Assembly (NCBI GenBank): GCA_951812315.1
Contig: CATOSA010000020.1
Coordinates: 62,001-126,000 of the forward strand
Direction: 5' to 3'
Origin: an uncultured Burkholderiales bacterium
GTDB lineage: Bacteria > Pseudomonadota > Gammaproteobacteria > Burkholderiales > Eutrophovitaceae
Length of the DNA stretch: 64,000 bases
The notes under the pieces were generated by a model. That model was not told the origin of the DNA, did not search any database, and saw only the letters and a program-made list of their open reading frames with translations. The translations under genes were made by a program, and so were the position numbers. Positions 36,673 to 46,648 of this stretch are shown here, one piece after another (position 1 is the stretch's first letter; each line of letters opens with the position of its first letter).

Positions 36673-36865
36673 TCTGGTTCTCCTGTTCTTCTGTGCACCT
36701 GTTCGACCGGGCATTCCGGCTGGGCGCTCCGCACCGAAGCCGGAGCTATGTTCGAACGGGCATCTAGATTGACTTCGCAAGAATATTTCGTGAGTCGCTT
36801 GCGCGTTCACGATTTTACAGCGGACGGCTTGACGTGAATCGGTCACACGCACACACTTCGACGCC

Positions 36866-37624
36866 GTGACTTCTGAGCATTTACGCATAGGCTTGCTGAT
36901 AATTGGCGATGAGATCATTTCGGGGAAACGCCAGGACCGGCATTTTCCGAAAGCGATTGAGATTGCCGGTACACGTGGCCTGTCAGTGACGTGGAGCATG
37001 TACCTTCCGGATGAGCCGCAAACCATAACCGACGTATTGCAAAGCACGATGGCCCGGGACGACGTCGTCTTCAGCTTTGGCGGTATCGGTGCGACGCCGG
37101 ACGATCATACCCGCCAGTGCGCTGCGCGCGCAGCGGGAGTGGAGCTGGCCCTTCATCCTGAAGCGAAGCGCGAAATTGAAGCGCAGTTCGGTGCCGACGC
37201 GTATCCGCGGCGAATCGAAATGGGCGTTTTCCCGGAGGGTTCGCGCATCATTCCGAACGCCTACAACCGGATCCCCGGATTCAGCATGGGCCGGCACCAT
37301 TTCTTGCCGGGCTTTCCGTCGATGGCGCGGACGATGATGGAATGGGTATTTGACCATGAATACCTTGACCGGCAACGCGAGTCAGTACCGGTCGATATCG
37401 CAATCATTGTCAAGGATGCCGGCGAAAGCCAGTTGATCGACTTGATGAATGATTGTCTGCGCAGATTTCCTGCGTGCAAGGTGTTCAGTCTGTCGACCTT
37501 GACTGCCGAAGGCAGACGCATCGAACTGGGTGCCAGAGGCGAGGCGGCTTTGGCCGAAGAGGCACTGGCTTTTCTCAAACAGGGCGTGAGCAGCCTCGGA
37601 TTCGATTGGGATTTGCGTCCCTGA
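36866..37624 (+). CDS. MoCF-domain (molybdopterin-binding, CinA-N-like) protein
   Basis: The protein has 252 residues from a GTG at 36866. The N-terminal two-thirds is the MoCF fold: LRIGLLIIGDEIISGKRQDRHF, VTWSMYLPDEP and DDVVFSFGGIGATPDDHTRQCAARA, matching the SGG-x-G-x-TPDD molybdopterin-binding signature. The fold is shared by CinA N-terminal domains and MoeA. The C-terminal CinA deamidase domain is absent. Such stand-alone proteins are commonly annotated as competence/damage-inducible protein A, but the function is unproven. Confidence 0.85.
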   Translation: MTSEHLRIGLLIIGDEIISGKRQDRHFPKAIEIAGTRGLSVTWSMYLPDEPQTITDVLQSTMARDDVVFSFGGIGATPDDHTRQCAARAAGVELALHPEAKREIEAQFGADAYPRRIEMGVFPEGSRIIPNAYNRIPGFSMGRHHFLPGFPSMARTMMEWVFDHEYLDRQRESVPVDIAIIVKDAGESQLIDLMNDCLRRFPACKVFSLSTLTAEGRRIELGARGEAALAEEALAFLKQGVSSLGFDWDLRP

Positions 37625-37693
37625 TCAACCTCTTTTGTCCTGTTTCTTAACTCTGCAATTGCCTCACAAGGATTGATTCGCAAGGGTTTTTAG

Positions 37694-37733
37694 CCCCTTT
37701 AACCCCTTTAACCCCTTTAACCCCTTTAACCCC
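37694..37733 (+). repeat. 9-base tandem repeat (CCCCTTTAA)
   Basis: Four perfect copies of CCCCTTTAA followed by a partial CCCC lie at 37694-37733, preceded by an imperfect start (TTTTTAG). They sit about 55 bases upstream of the secreted-protein gene at 37787, in its presumptive promoter/leader region. A change in copy number would alter spacing there. Confidence 0.9.
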
Positions 37734-37786
37734 GATAGCGTACGCCGTTCGTTTATATCGCCACTGGTCTACCAATGGAGGTTGCG

Positions 37787-38572
37787 ATGAAACGATGGAT
37801 GATTGCCGCACTATTGACGGTGTTCTGCTCGCCCGTATTTTCAGCGGGGCAAATTGCGCGCGTGGAAGTAATCGACAGTGCTTCTGGCCGCGCATTGCCG
37901 GTGTATTCAAGCGGCGGGCGTTATTACGTTGCCGGAACGCCGGGTCGTGAGTATTCGGTGCGTTTGAAGAACCGGCTTCATGATCAACTTCTGGCCGTGG
38001 TTTCGGTTGACGGCGTAAACGTCGTTACCGGTGAAACTGCATCAGTCGAGCAGGGCGGATACATTCTCGGCCAGCGCCAACATTTTGACATCAGGGGTTG
38101 GCGAAAATCGCTCGACCAGGTCGCGTCGTTCTACTTCTCGAGCGTCGATCAGTCATATGCTGCGCAGACCGGCCGGCCGAACAATGTCGGCGTAATCGGC
38201 GTCGCCTTGTTCAAACGAAAAGTGTATCCGGTGGAACTCGAAGAACGCAGCGACTTGAATCATGGCGGCCGGGCGCGATCGTCGGCAGCGCCTTCGTCCA
38301 AGACGCGATCGTCAGAGTCGAGCCCTGCCGACTCCTCTGAATCGTTTGCTGACGACAGGCTGGAGTCGGCGCTGGGCACTGGTCACGGCCGCCGGCAGAC
38401 CTCTGTCGTTCGATATGGGCATTTCGAACGTGCATCGCAATCGCCGAACGAGACGATAGCGATCTACTACGACAGCCGTGCGCATCTGATCGCCCGTGGC
38501 ATCATTCCCGGGCAACGCCGCCAGCCGGACCCTTTCCCTGTCGGATTCGTTAAGGACCCGCCCAATCACTAG
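37787..38572 (+). CDS. Secreted protein of unknown function with low-complexity serine-rich segment
   Basis: The protein has 261 residues from ATG 37787 (GGAGG upstream). A signal peptide (KRWMIAALLTVFCSPVFSAG) directs export. The folded part (RVEVIDSASGRALPVYSSGGRYYVAGTPGREYSVRL, then VVSVDGVNVVTGETAS and YILGQRQHFDIRGWRKS) resembles a conserved proteobacterial domain of unknown function. A long serine-rich region (residues about 165-200) is probably disordered. The C-terminus (IAIYYDSRAHLIARGII) is again structured. I cannot give a function. Confidence 0.7.
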   Translation: MKRWMIAALLTVFCSPVFSAGQIARVEVIDSASGRALPVYSSGGRYYVAGTPGREYSVRLKNRLHDQLLAVVSVDGVNVVTGETASVEQGGYILGQRQHFDIRGWRKSLDQVASFYFSSVDQSYAAQTGRPNNVGVIGVALFKRKVYPVELEERSDLNHGGRARSSAAPSSKTRSSESSPADSSESFADDRLESALGTGHGRRQTSVVRYGHFERASQSPNETIAIYYDSRAHLIARGIIPGQRRQPDPFPVGFVKDPPNH

Positions 38573-38635
38573 CGCCGGGTCCGCTTGAACCGGTGTCGGA
38601 TCTGTCGTCGCCAATGCGGTTAGTTCCTATGGTTT

Positions 38636-39616
38636 TTAGCAAGGTTTTTTTCCGACCATATCAGGCTTGAACGGTTGTCCTGAAGTCCAGATGGCAAAGG
38701 CGATGCGCAGTAGCTTTCTGGCCAGGATCACAATGGCCTCGGTGGTTGCCAAGCCCCTGGCTAGTAGTGCGCGATAAATTGGTTTGAACAATTTTGTCTT
38801 TGCCGCTGCCTGCCCAGCCAGGTAGATCAGCCGCCGATCCTCCGCATTGCCCTGTTTGGTCAGGCGCCGCTTGCCCTGATGAGTACCAGAATCCTTCGGG
38901 CGCGGGTCCAATCCGTAGGCGGCCACCACCGCATCGCTATTGGCAAAGGGCGTGTGATCGAAGCGATGGGTCAACGCCGCGCTGTTGATAAAGCCAATGC
39001 CGCGAATGCGCTGCAGTTGCTTGCGTTTGTTCTCCAGTTCATCGTTGTGTGCAATGACGCGTTTGAGCTCGTTGTTGAGCTCGGCGAGCAGCGTATTCAG
39101 GCTCTTCAAGGCGCCTTGATGCGCGCGCTTTAAGGCGCGGTTGGACCGCGTGCCCGTAGCCCGGATGCTCTGGCGCAGCGCCGTAGTATGACGCACGACG
39201 CTCGCGCGTTGGCTGATCAAATCACGCAGCGTGCGCTGCAAGGCGCTGGGTACGACATAACGATGTAGCCCATCACGTTCGCGATCGACATAACGGGCAA
39301 TCACGCCCGCGTCCATTGGATCGGTCTTGCCGCGCTGGCCCACGCCCCTGGCGTAAGACGCTACATGCTTGGGGTTAAGGACGTACACGACGTGTCCATG
39401 TCCTGCAGCCAGATCAGCCAGCTGCTGATGTAACCGGCCCGTGGCCTCCATGCCGATAACACAGCCTGCGGGAAGTTGTTTGAGCCAGACCACAATGGCC
39501 TCGCGCTTATTGGCAATACGCTGGCAAGGTCGCTGCGAGCGCGCCCAGGCAATAACGATTTCGCACTGGCTAATGTCCGCGCCGATGACTTCGATGCTCT
39601 TGTGTGAATCAGACAT
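38636..39616 (-). CDS. IS110-family transposase (DEDD recombinase)
   Basis: The protein has 326 residues from ATG 39616. The N-terminal DEDD (RuvC-like) domain shows its four acids: D14 (IGADISQ), E57 (GMEATGRLH), D99 and D102 (KTDPMDAGVIARY). The C-terminal Transposase_20 domain has the helix-hairpin-like RIRGIGFINSAALTHRF and VVAAYGLDPRPKDSG. It is intact, so the element may be active. IS110-family elements lack classic inverted repeats and use a bridge RNA from the non-coding end to choose target and donor sites. The sequence at 39617-40048 is a candidate for that RNA. Confidence 0.95.
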   Translation of the reverse strand: MSDSHKSIEVIGADISQCEIVIAWARSQRPCQRIANKREAIVVWLKQLPAGCVIGMEATGRLHQQLADLAAGHGHVVYVLNPKHVASYARGVGQRGKTDPMDAGVIARYVDRERDGLHRYVVPSALQRTLRDLISQRASVVRHTTALRQSIRATGTRSNRALKRAHQGALKSLNTLLAELNNELKRVIAHNDELENKRKQLQRIRGIGFINSAALTHRFDHTPFANSDAVVAAYGLDPRPKDSGTHQGKRRLTKQGNAEDRRLIYLAGQAAAKTKLFKPIYRALLARGLATTEAIVILARKLLRIAFAIWTSGQPFKPDMVGKKPC

Positions 39617-40048
39617 GTAAGCTCCACTTCCACGGCCAATGGCAACAACGGCTGCATACATGGACAACGCCGTGCTCAAGCCGCCCGTATCGCCGTACAC
39701 TTAAACGTGCCGAGGGGGGCTGTCTTTGCCGCGTTAGCTTGTTTCTATCGGCGGTCAGGTGCGTAAACACTTGCCGCTGCTTCCCAAATCGACGCTCAGA
39801 AAGACAGAGTGGGGACATGGCTAGTTCGGTCTGTCCGGTTACGGCAGATAGCCTGCATCGTCCCTCCACCCCGGCACCCTCAGGTGCAGGACGTACCATA
39901 CAAGCCTGCATAAGTTTCCGGAAAGCGAACAGGTACAAACTGTGCTCGCGCAAGGACGCTCAAGAACTCTACGATCAAGTTGATTTGTGGCACCAATGCG
40001 CGACACATGCGAGCGTCTTCGTGAAATATGCAGTTTAGACTTACGGCA
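39617..40048 (-). mobile_element. Non-coding end of the IS110-type element; candidate bridge-RNA region
   Basis: About 430 bases separate the transposase ATG from the start of the sigma-factor gene. There is no convincing gene (only short, overlapping frames). In the IS110 subgroup the non-coding end upstream of the transposase encodes the bridge RNA, so this region, read in the transposase direction, is the candidate site. The exact element boundaries and loops were not determined. The sigma-factor promoter should also lie at its far end. Confidence 0.45.
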
Positions 40049-40600
40049 ATGGCGGCAACCGATCCCGACGAGACACTGATGATCGCGTACAGTAACGGCG
40101 ATGCCGATGCGTTTGCGGAACTTTACGCACGTCATCGCGCCGGGCTATACCGATTCATGCGCCGGCAGTGCAGCAGTGCAGTTGTCGATGAATTGTTTCA
40201 GGATGTGTGGACGAGATTGATAGCGGCCCGGCGCCGCTATCAGCCAAGTGCGAAGTTCACCACCTATCTGTATCAGGTAGCGCGAAACCGTTTGATTGAC
40301 TATTTTCGGTCAAGCGGGCGCAACCTCGAAGATACGCTAGGGGACGATTTTCCCGAAGCGCAGGCCGCGCGTGGTCATCAGCCGGAGAACGAAGTGCAAA
40401 CCCGACAACAGGCTTCACAACTGCTGTCCTTGATTGAAGCATTACCGGAAACGCAGCGTGAAGCATTTCTGCTTCATCAGGAAGCAGGACTGACTCTTGA
40501 AGAGATCGGCGAGGTCACCGGAGCCGGTCGCGAGACCGTAAAGAGCCGTTTGCGTTACGCGCTTGGCACTTTGCGGGGCGGAATGGAGGAATGGCTGTGA
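40049..40600 (+). CDS. ECF-type RNA polymerase sigma factor
   Basis: The protein has 183 residues from ATG 40049. Region 2 (FAELYARHRAGLYRFMRRQC to LFQDVWTRLIAARRRYQP, then YQVARNRLIDYFR) and region 4 (LPETQREAFLLHQEAGLTLEEIGEVTGAGRETVKSRLRYALGTLR, helix-turn-helix) are complete. It directs RNA polymerase to a stress or envelope regulon. Its stop overlaps the start of the next gene (40591), a putative anti-sigma factor, so the pair is translationally coupled. Upstream is an IS110-type element, which may influence its transcription. Confidence 0.95.
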   Translation: MAATDPDETLMIAYSNGDADAFAELYARHRAGLYRFMRRQCSSAVVDELFQDVWTRLIAARRRYQPSAKFTTYLYQVARNRLIDYFRSSGRNLEDTLGDDFPEAQAARGHQPENEVQTRQQASQLLSLIEALPETQREAFLLHQEAGLTLEEIGEVTGAGRETVKSRLRYALGTLRGGMEEWL

Positions 40601-41835
40601 GCGAACGCCCGCGCGACGAAGACGAGCTTCAGGCCTTGCTCGACGGAGAGTCTGCATTGTCTCGCCGCTATCGCGAGCTGAGCGATGAGTTACCGCCCGC
40701 GCATGTCGATGCCGCGATACTGGCCGCATCGCAGAGTGCAGTTGCCGCCGACAAGCGGCGCAGTGATTCGCGCCGGTCAGGTTCGTTTTGGTCGCGATTT
40801 TCCCTAATGCAATGGAGCGTACCGCTGGGGACGGCGGCGGTCGTGGTCATTGCGGCCACCCTCACGCTGACGGTTCAGCGTGAACCTGAAATTGATCGGC
40901 TGTACGACAAATACGACAATGCCGACAATTTTGCCAAAGCCGATCAACCCGACGAGCCGCCGGTGCAGGTGCGCGGGTTGCCCAGGTATGATTTAGTCAC
41001 CGAACCAGACCCCGCGTTGAATACTGAGAGCGTGCCTGAAAGTGCGCTTGCGGCACAGGACGAGCCTGTGCCGACGGATAGTGCGGCGCCCGAAAGCATC
41101 CCGCCTTCACCTTCAATACCCGAAAAAGAACAGAATCTCGAAAAGGATGTGCAACCAACCAAGGTCGCGCGCAAGCGAAGCAATTATTTCCGGCCGGAAC
41201 CTGTGCAAACCCAGTCTGGTACCAGTGAGGCACCCGCATCAACGTTTGCGCGAATTGAAGACATCCCTGTTGCTGAGGAAAAAGTTGCTGCGAAACGAGA
41301 AATGCCGGACGAGCAAACGTTCATTGCGAACGAGCCAGTCGCTGGCGAAGCCCAGTTCCTTCGTGAACAGCGGGTTGCGGACGCACCGCAGCCGGCTGAA
41401 GCGTTTCCGCGTAGCGACGAAGTGCGGGTGCTGAACGAGCCGGCGGATGTTGGCGTTTCGGGCGCTGAAGTTGCAGATGACGCGTTCGCAGTTATGGATA
41501 CCCCGCTGTCGCCGGAGTCAGCGGATGCAATAGAGACGGAAGAAGTCATCCAGTCGGCCATTGAGCCCTCGTCAGACGGGCGTTTCGGATCGGCTGTGCG
41601 GACTGAAAGTGAACCGGCTGAACTGCGACAGTTTGCCGACCGGGACGCAACCGGGCCTTCGTTCGAAGCTGAGGCAATGCGTGATCCGGCGGGCTGGATC
41701 GAAGATGTCGAGAAATTGCTGGCTGAAGGCAGGCGCGACGAGGCGATTGTCTCGCTCGAGCGTTTCCGCCTTGATTATCCCTATTACCCGCTGCCGGAGA
41801 ATTTGCAGAACCTGCTCGCGCTCGAGCCTGAATAG
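40591..41835 (+). CDS. Putative transmembrane anti-sigma factor with long acidic periplasmic part
   Basis: The protein has 414 residues. The short N-terminal cytoplasmic part (DEDELQALLDGESALSRRYRELSDELPPAHVDAAILAAS) fits an anti-sigma interaction region; I see no HxxxCxxC zinc motif. A single membrane segment (LGTAAVVVIAATLTLTV, about residues 78-94) is followed by a long, repetitive, acidic and proline-rich stretch to residue 360, then a compact C-terminal helix region (WIEDVEKLLAEGRRDEAIVSLERFRLDYP) that resembles a TPR-like helix pair. It starts 10 bases before the sigma gene ends. Function is inferred from gene pairing. Confidence 0.75.
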   Translation: MAVSERPRDEDELQALLDGESALSRRYRELSDELPPAHVDAAILAASQSAVAADKRRSDSRRSGSFWSRFSLMQWSVPLGTAAVVVIAATLTLTVQREPEIDRLYDKYDNADNFAKADQPDEPPVQVRGLPRYDLVTEPDPALNTESVPESALAAQDEPVPTDSAAPESIPPSPSIPEKEQNLEKDVQPTKVARKRSNYFRPEPVQTQSGTSEAPASTFARIEDIPVAEEKVAAKREMPDEQTFIANEPVAGEAQFLREQRVADAPQPAEAFPRSDEVRVLNEPADVGVSGAEVADDAFAVMDTPLSPESADAIETEEVIQSAIEPSSDGRFGSAVRTESEPAELRQFADRDATGPSFEAEAMRDPAGWIEDVEKLLAEGRRDEAIVSLERFRLDYPYYPLPENLQNLLALEPE

Positions 41836-41888
41836 TTGATTGTGGTTCTGGCCGCTCCGTGCTGCCGATCCACACCGGGTGCGACACG

Positions 41889-42551
41889 CTAGCGTTTCAA
41901 CGCAAGCGTGAGTCCGTCGCCAATGGGCAGGAGCGATATGTCTACGCGCTCATCCGTATGCAGGAGGTCATTGACCTCGCGAATGGCCTGCGTGCTCTCG
42001 GTCTGGTTGGATTCGTCCGCCACGCTACCGGTCCAGAGCGTGTTGTCGATTGCGATCAGACCGCCCGGACGGACCAGGGTAAGTACGCGATCATAGTAGT
42101 CTTTGTACCGGGTCTTGTCCGCGTCAATAAATGCAAAGTCGAACGTGTCCTGTAACTGCTCGCCAATCAGTGTGTCGAGTGTTTCCAGCGCCGGAGCGAC
42201 TTTTAACTCGATCTTGTGATCGACGCCGGCTTCCTTCCAATAGCGTCGTGCGATGTCAGTCCATTTCTTGTTCACGTCGCAGGCGATGATGCGGCCATCC
42301 TCCGGCATTGCCAGTGCGACGGACAAACTCGAGTAGCCGGTATACACGCCGACCTCGATCGCCCGCTTGATACCCAGCGCTTTGACGAGCAGTCGCATGA
42401 ACTGGCCTTGCTCCGGTGCAATTTGCATCATGGACGTTGAAAGGCGGCTTGTTTCCTCCCGCAAGCGAACGAGCACATCGGGTTCGCGAAGCGATACGTC
42501 GATCATGTATGCGTATATCGAATCCGGCATGGTAAAAGTCTTGTTCGACAC
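41889..42551 (-). CDS. SAM-dependent O-methyltransferase
   Basis: The protein has 220 residues of the small-molecule O-methyltransferase (caffeoyl-CoA/catechol type, family 3). Motif I is IEVGVYTGYSSLSVALAMP (residues about 66-85), the acidic SAM-ribose residue is in GRIIACDVN, and the metal-binding stretch FDFAFIDADKTRYKDYYDRVLTLVRPGGLIAIDN includes the DAD aspartates. It uses SAM to methylate a hydroxyl group on an aromatic substrate with a divalent metal. It follows the gluQ gene by 15 bases and may belong to that operon. Confidence 0.9.
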   Translation of the reverse strand: MSNKTFTMPDSIYAYMIDVSLREPDVLVRLREETSRLSTSMMQIAPEQGQFMRLLVKALGIKRAIEVGVYTGYSSLSVALAMPEDGRIIACDVNKKWTDIARRYWKEAGVDHKIELKVAPALETLDTLIGEQLQDTFDFAFIDADKTRYKDYYDRVLTLVRPGGLIAIDNTLWTGSVADESNQTESTQAIREVNDLLHTDERVDISLLPIGDGLTLALKR

Positions 42552-42566
42552 AGCACTCTCCTGATA

Positions 42567-43484
42567 TCAGATGACAGTATTGCCTTGCGAGCTTGCATCA
42601 ATGGCGCACGAAAGTGGCAGGTTCTCGCGCCGCCAATTGTGGACCGCCCATTCGATCGCTGTTCGAGCAGGCGCTTGCGCCAGGTCGGCGTGCGGCTGCT
42701 GGCCGAGAAACGCCAGAGCCGAATATATGGTTTTGCCTGGTTGGTTGTTGTCGACGCCGGCGGCCCCGGTTTGTTTCGAGATTTTCTGGCCGTCGTCATT
42801 CGTTGCGACGGGCAGATGCAAATAAGCCGGTGTTGATATTTGAAGCAGGCCTTGTAAATATATCTGGCGTGGCGTCGACTCGATCAGGTCTGCACCGCGT
42901 ACGATGTGGGTAATGCCTTGTTGCGCGTCGTCGTCGACGCAGGCGAGGTGATATGAAAAAACGCCGTCCGCGCGGTAGATAACGAAATCTCCGACATCGG
43001 ATGCAAGCTGTTGACTGACTCGTCCTTGCAGCAGGTCAATGAATTCTGCGTACGCATCATCATCGATCTGCAGGCGCAGTGATCTTGCGCGTCGCCCGCT
43101 TTGCATGCCGTTACGGCATGTGCCGGCGTAGCGCTGGCCGTAAACACCCGTATTGGCTGCTTCATTGATGTCCTTGCGGCTGCAAGCGCAGGCGAATACA
43201 TGCGCCCGGCAACGCAACCGGTGAATGGCAGCGTGATATGAGTCCGAATTATGACTTTGGTATACAGGGTTCCCGTCCCATTCCAGTCCGAAAGCGGCCA
43301 GTGTTCCCAGGATGCCGTCGGCGGCTCCAGGCACTACTCGGGGCCGGTCAATGTCGTCAATGCGAACATGCCACGTGCCGTCGTTTGCGCGGGCATCGCA
43401 ATAGCTGGCGATCGCGGCGATCATCGATCCGAAATGCAGCGGTCCTGAGGGAGTAGGCGCGAAACGGCCGCAATAGCGACTCAT
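42567..43484 (-). CDS. gluQ: Glutamyl-Q tRNA(Asp) synthetase
   Basis: The protein has 305 residues, the short length of GluQ rather than the full GltX. The class I signatures are visible: RFAPTPSGPLHFGSMIAAIASY (HIGH variant HFGS) and KISKQ (KMSKS variant). A DDIDRPR stretch follows the ATP site. Cysteines in CRAHVFACACSRKDI and YAGTCRNG match the zinc-binding loop. GluQ activates glutamate and attaches it to queuosine in tRNA(Asp). It overlaps the DUF2069 gene by ATGA. Confidence 0.93.
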   Translation of the reverse strand: MSRYCGRFAPTPSGPLHFGSMIAAIASYCDARANDGTWHVRIDDIDRPRVVPGAADGILGTLAAFGLEWDGNPVYQSHNSDSYHAAIHRLRCRAHVFACACSRKDINEAANTGVYGQRYAGTCRNGMQSGRRARSLRLQIDDDAYAEFIDLLQGRVSQQLASDVGDFVIYRADGVFSYHLACVDDDAQQGITHIVRGADLIESTPRQIYLQGLLQISTPAYLHLPVATNDDGQKISKQTGAAGVDNNQPGKTIYSALAFLGQQPHADLAQAPARTAIEWAVHNWRRENLPLSCAIDASSQGNTVI

Positions 43485-43821
43485 CTTTGCCGTCGCCCAA
43501 GTTCACGTGCCAGAAAAATCAGACTGACGAACAGCGTTGTCGCGAGGATGGTCTCAAGCATTGCAAGATAGCGGCTTGGTGCCGGATCACTCACCGCCCG
43601 CACAACGCCTTCCGTGAAGTACGCCAGGCTGAGCAAGGATGCCCACTGGCAGGTATAACGGTTTGCCCGCAACAAGCCTGGCAGCGGGATAAGCAGCGGC
43701 AATGCCTTCAATGCCATCCACGAACCTCCGCTGCGTAATGGTGCAAGAAACAACTCCCACGACAGGCTTAACGCGATCAGTAACAGGAGGCTTGTGTTGG
43801 CGACGATGTAGAGTGAACGCA

Positions 43822-43825
<4 letters not shown>
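43481..43825 (-). CDS. DUF2069 membrane protein
   Basis: The protein has 114 residues, mostly four membrane helices. The DUF2069 pattern is clear: WELFLAPLRSGGSWMALKALPLLIPLPGLLRANRYTCQWASLLSLAYFTEGVVRAVSDP. The family is restricted to proteobacteria and has no known function. It sits between hugZ-like and gluQ genes with ATGA overlaps on both sides; it commonly neighbours wrbA in gammaproteobacteria, as here with one gene between. Confidence 0.9.
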
Positions 43826-45200
<1,375 letters not shown>

Positions 45201-45250
45201 TTATTCGGTACGGTCCGTCGATATTACATGACTCAGGTTCTGGTTCCGCG

Positions 45251-46543
45251 ATGACTTCCAACAATACCTCTTCGTTAAGCCTGGGCGGCCAGTTTTACCT
45301 GCTGTGTAATTTCCTCTCATTGGTGTACTCGCGTTTTCGGCAAGAACGCTGCTTTCAGTTGTGTGGAAGCCTGACGTTTACCACCTTGCTCGCGCTGGTT
45401 CCGTTGGTGACGATCACGCTGATGGTTATGACGGCTTTTCCGGTGTTCACCGAATTGTCCGATCGTCTGCGAGAGTTCGTGATTACCAATCTTGTTCCGC
45501 AGGCGGGCAGTAAAGTCATATCGGTGTACGTGCAGCAGTTCTCGAGTAATGCAGCCAAGCTTACGGCGGCTGGTGTTACCGTGCTGGCACTCACCGCGAT
45601 CATGCTGATGCTCACCATCGACCGCGCTTTCAATACCCTGTGGCGGGTCAAGCGGCCGCGGCCGCTGGTGCAGCGACTGCTGATCTACTGGTCGCTGTTG
45701 ACGGTCGGGCCGCTACTGATGGGCGGCAGCCTGACGCTCTGGTCGTGGTTGCTAACGTTCTCATCCACTGCCACGGCGTTCGCGCCGAAACTGGCCATCA
45801 CCCTGCTCAAGATAGTTCCGATCGCGCTGACCGCGGCCGCGTTCGGGCTGTTATACCGAATGGTTCCCAACCGGCGGGTGTCCGTCATCGATGCCGCCAT
45901 CGGCGGTATTGTCGGCGCAATCTTTTTTGAGTTCATGAAATATGGGTTTGGTCAGTTTGTAACCCATTTCAGCAGCTACAAACTGGTATACGGCGCGTTT
46001 GCCAGCGTGCCGATTTTTCTGCTGTGGATTTATTCGTCGTGGGTTGTCGTGATTTTTGCGGCCGTCGTTACCGCGGGGCTTTCCTACTGGCGTTCCGGGG
46101 GTGTCAAGAATCCGGGTCCGCCCGGATCGTTGTTTGTCGATGCGCTCGAAACCACGGTGTTGCTTGCGCGTTCGCATCAAAACGGCGAAGTCCTGTCACT
46201 GGAACAACTCCGCGCCGTCGTGAAGCTGCCGTGGGAAGAAATGGAATTCATTCTGGACAGGCTCGTCATTTGTGGTTGGGTTGCCAAACTGCAAGGCCAT
46301 GGCTGGATTCTGGCTCGCGATGCAGACAAGATTCCGGTCATCGAAATATTCCGAAACTTCGTTATTCACTCAGAAGCAGTGATGGCAACTGATATTGAAT
46401 CCATACGCAATCTGGTGACGCACGTCGTCAAGGACAGCGAAGACATCATCGACATGACGCTTGCCGAAATTGCTTATGGTGATATGGCGCCCAAACGCGT
46501 GAGCAAGAGCAAGAGCAAGAGCAAGAGCAAGAAGGCAGCCTGA
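45251..46543 (+). CDS. yihY: YihY/BrkB-family inner membrane protein
   Basis: The protein has 430 residues. The YihY pattern is complete: CGSLTFTTLLALVPLVTITLMVM, TNLVPQAGSKVISVYVQQFSSNAAKLT, VTVLALTAIMLMLTIDRAFNTLWRVKRPRP and FASVPIFLLWIYSSWVVVIFAAVVTAGLSYWRS. Six membrane helices are followed by a C-terminal cytoplasmic domain (winged-helix-like) and a lysine/serine tail with a six-base microsatellite. The family was once called RNase BN, a name now considered wrong; the function is unknown. It is divergent from wrbA. Confidence 0.92.
   Translation: MTSNNTSSLSLGGQFYLLCNFLSLVYSRFRQERCFQLCGSLTFTTLLALVPLVTITLMVMTAFPVFTELSDRLREFVITNLVPQAGSKVISVYVQQFSSNAAKLTAAGVTVLALTAIMLMLTIDRAFNTLWRVKRPRPLVQRLLIYWSLLTVGPLLMGGSLTLWSWLLTFSSTATAFAPKLAITLLKIVPIALTAAAFGLLYRMVPNRRVSVIDAAIGGIVGAIFFEFMKYGFGQFVTHFSSYKLVYGAFASVPIFLLWIYSSWVVVIFAAVVTAGLSYWRSGGVKNPGPPGSLFVDALETTVLLARSHQNGEVLSLEQLRAVVKLPWEEMEFILDRLVICGWVAKLQGHGWILARDADKIPVIEIFRNFVIHSEAVMATDIESIRNLVTHVVKDSEDIIDMTLAEIAYGDMAPKRVSKSKSKSKSKKAA
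46502..46531 (+). repeat. Hexanucleotide microsatellite (AGCAAG) in the yihY C-terminus
   Basis: Five perfect AGCAAG units at 46502-46531 encode (SK)5 in the basic tail just before the stop. Copy-number change keeps the frame, so tail length can vary without disrupting the protein. Confidence 0.9.
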
Positions 46544-46648
46544 GAGCGTTCCCTGGCTGGTCTGGTCGGTTCGTTGTCGCGACCGGCGACGCCCCCTGAA
46601 ACCTGGCAAGAAGTCCTGGCGAACTGAACCCTGGTCAGAAGTTCTGGA

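Noticed and set aside
37647-37910. Minus-strand frame with KGV repeats near 37.7 kb
   Set aside because: The repeat peptide is only the translation of the CCCCTTTAA tandem repeat, and the frame overlaps the secreted-protein gene antisense.
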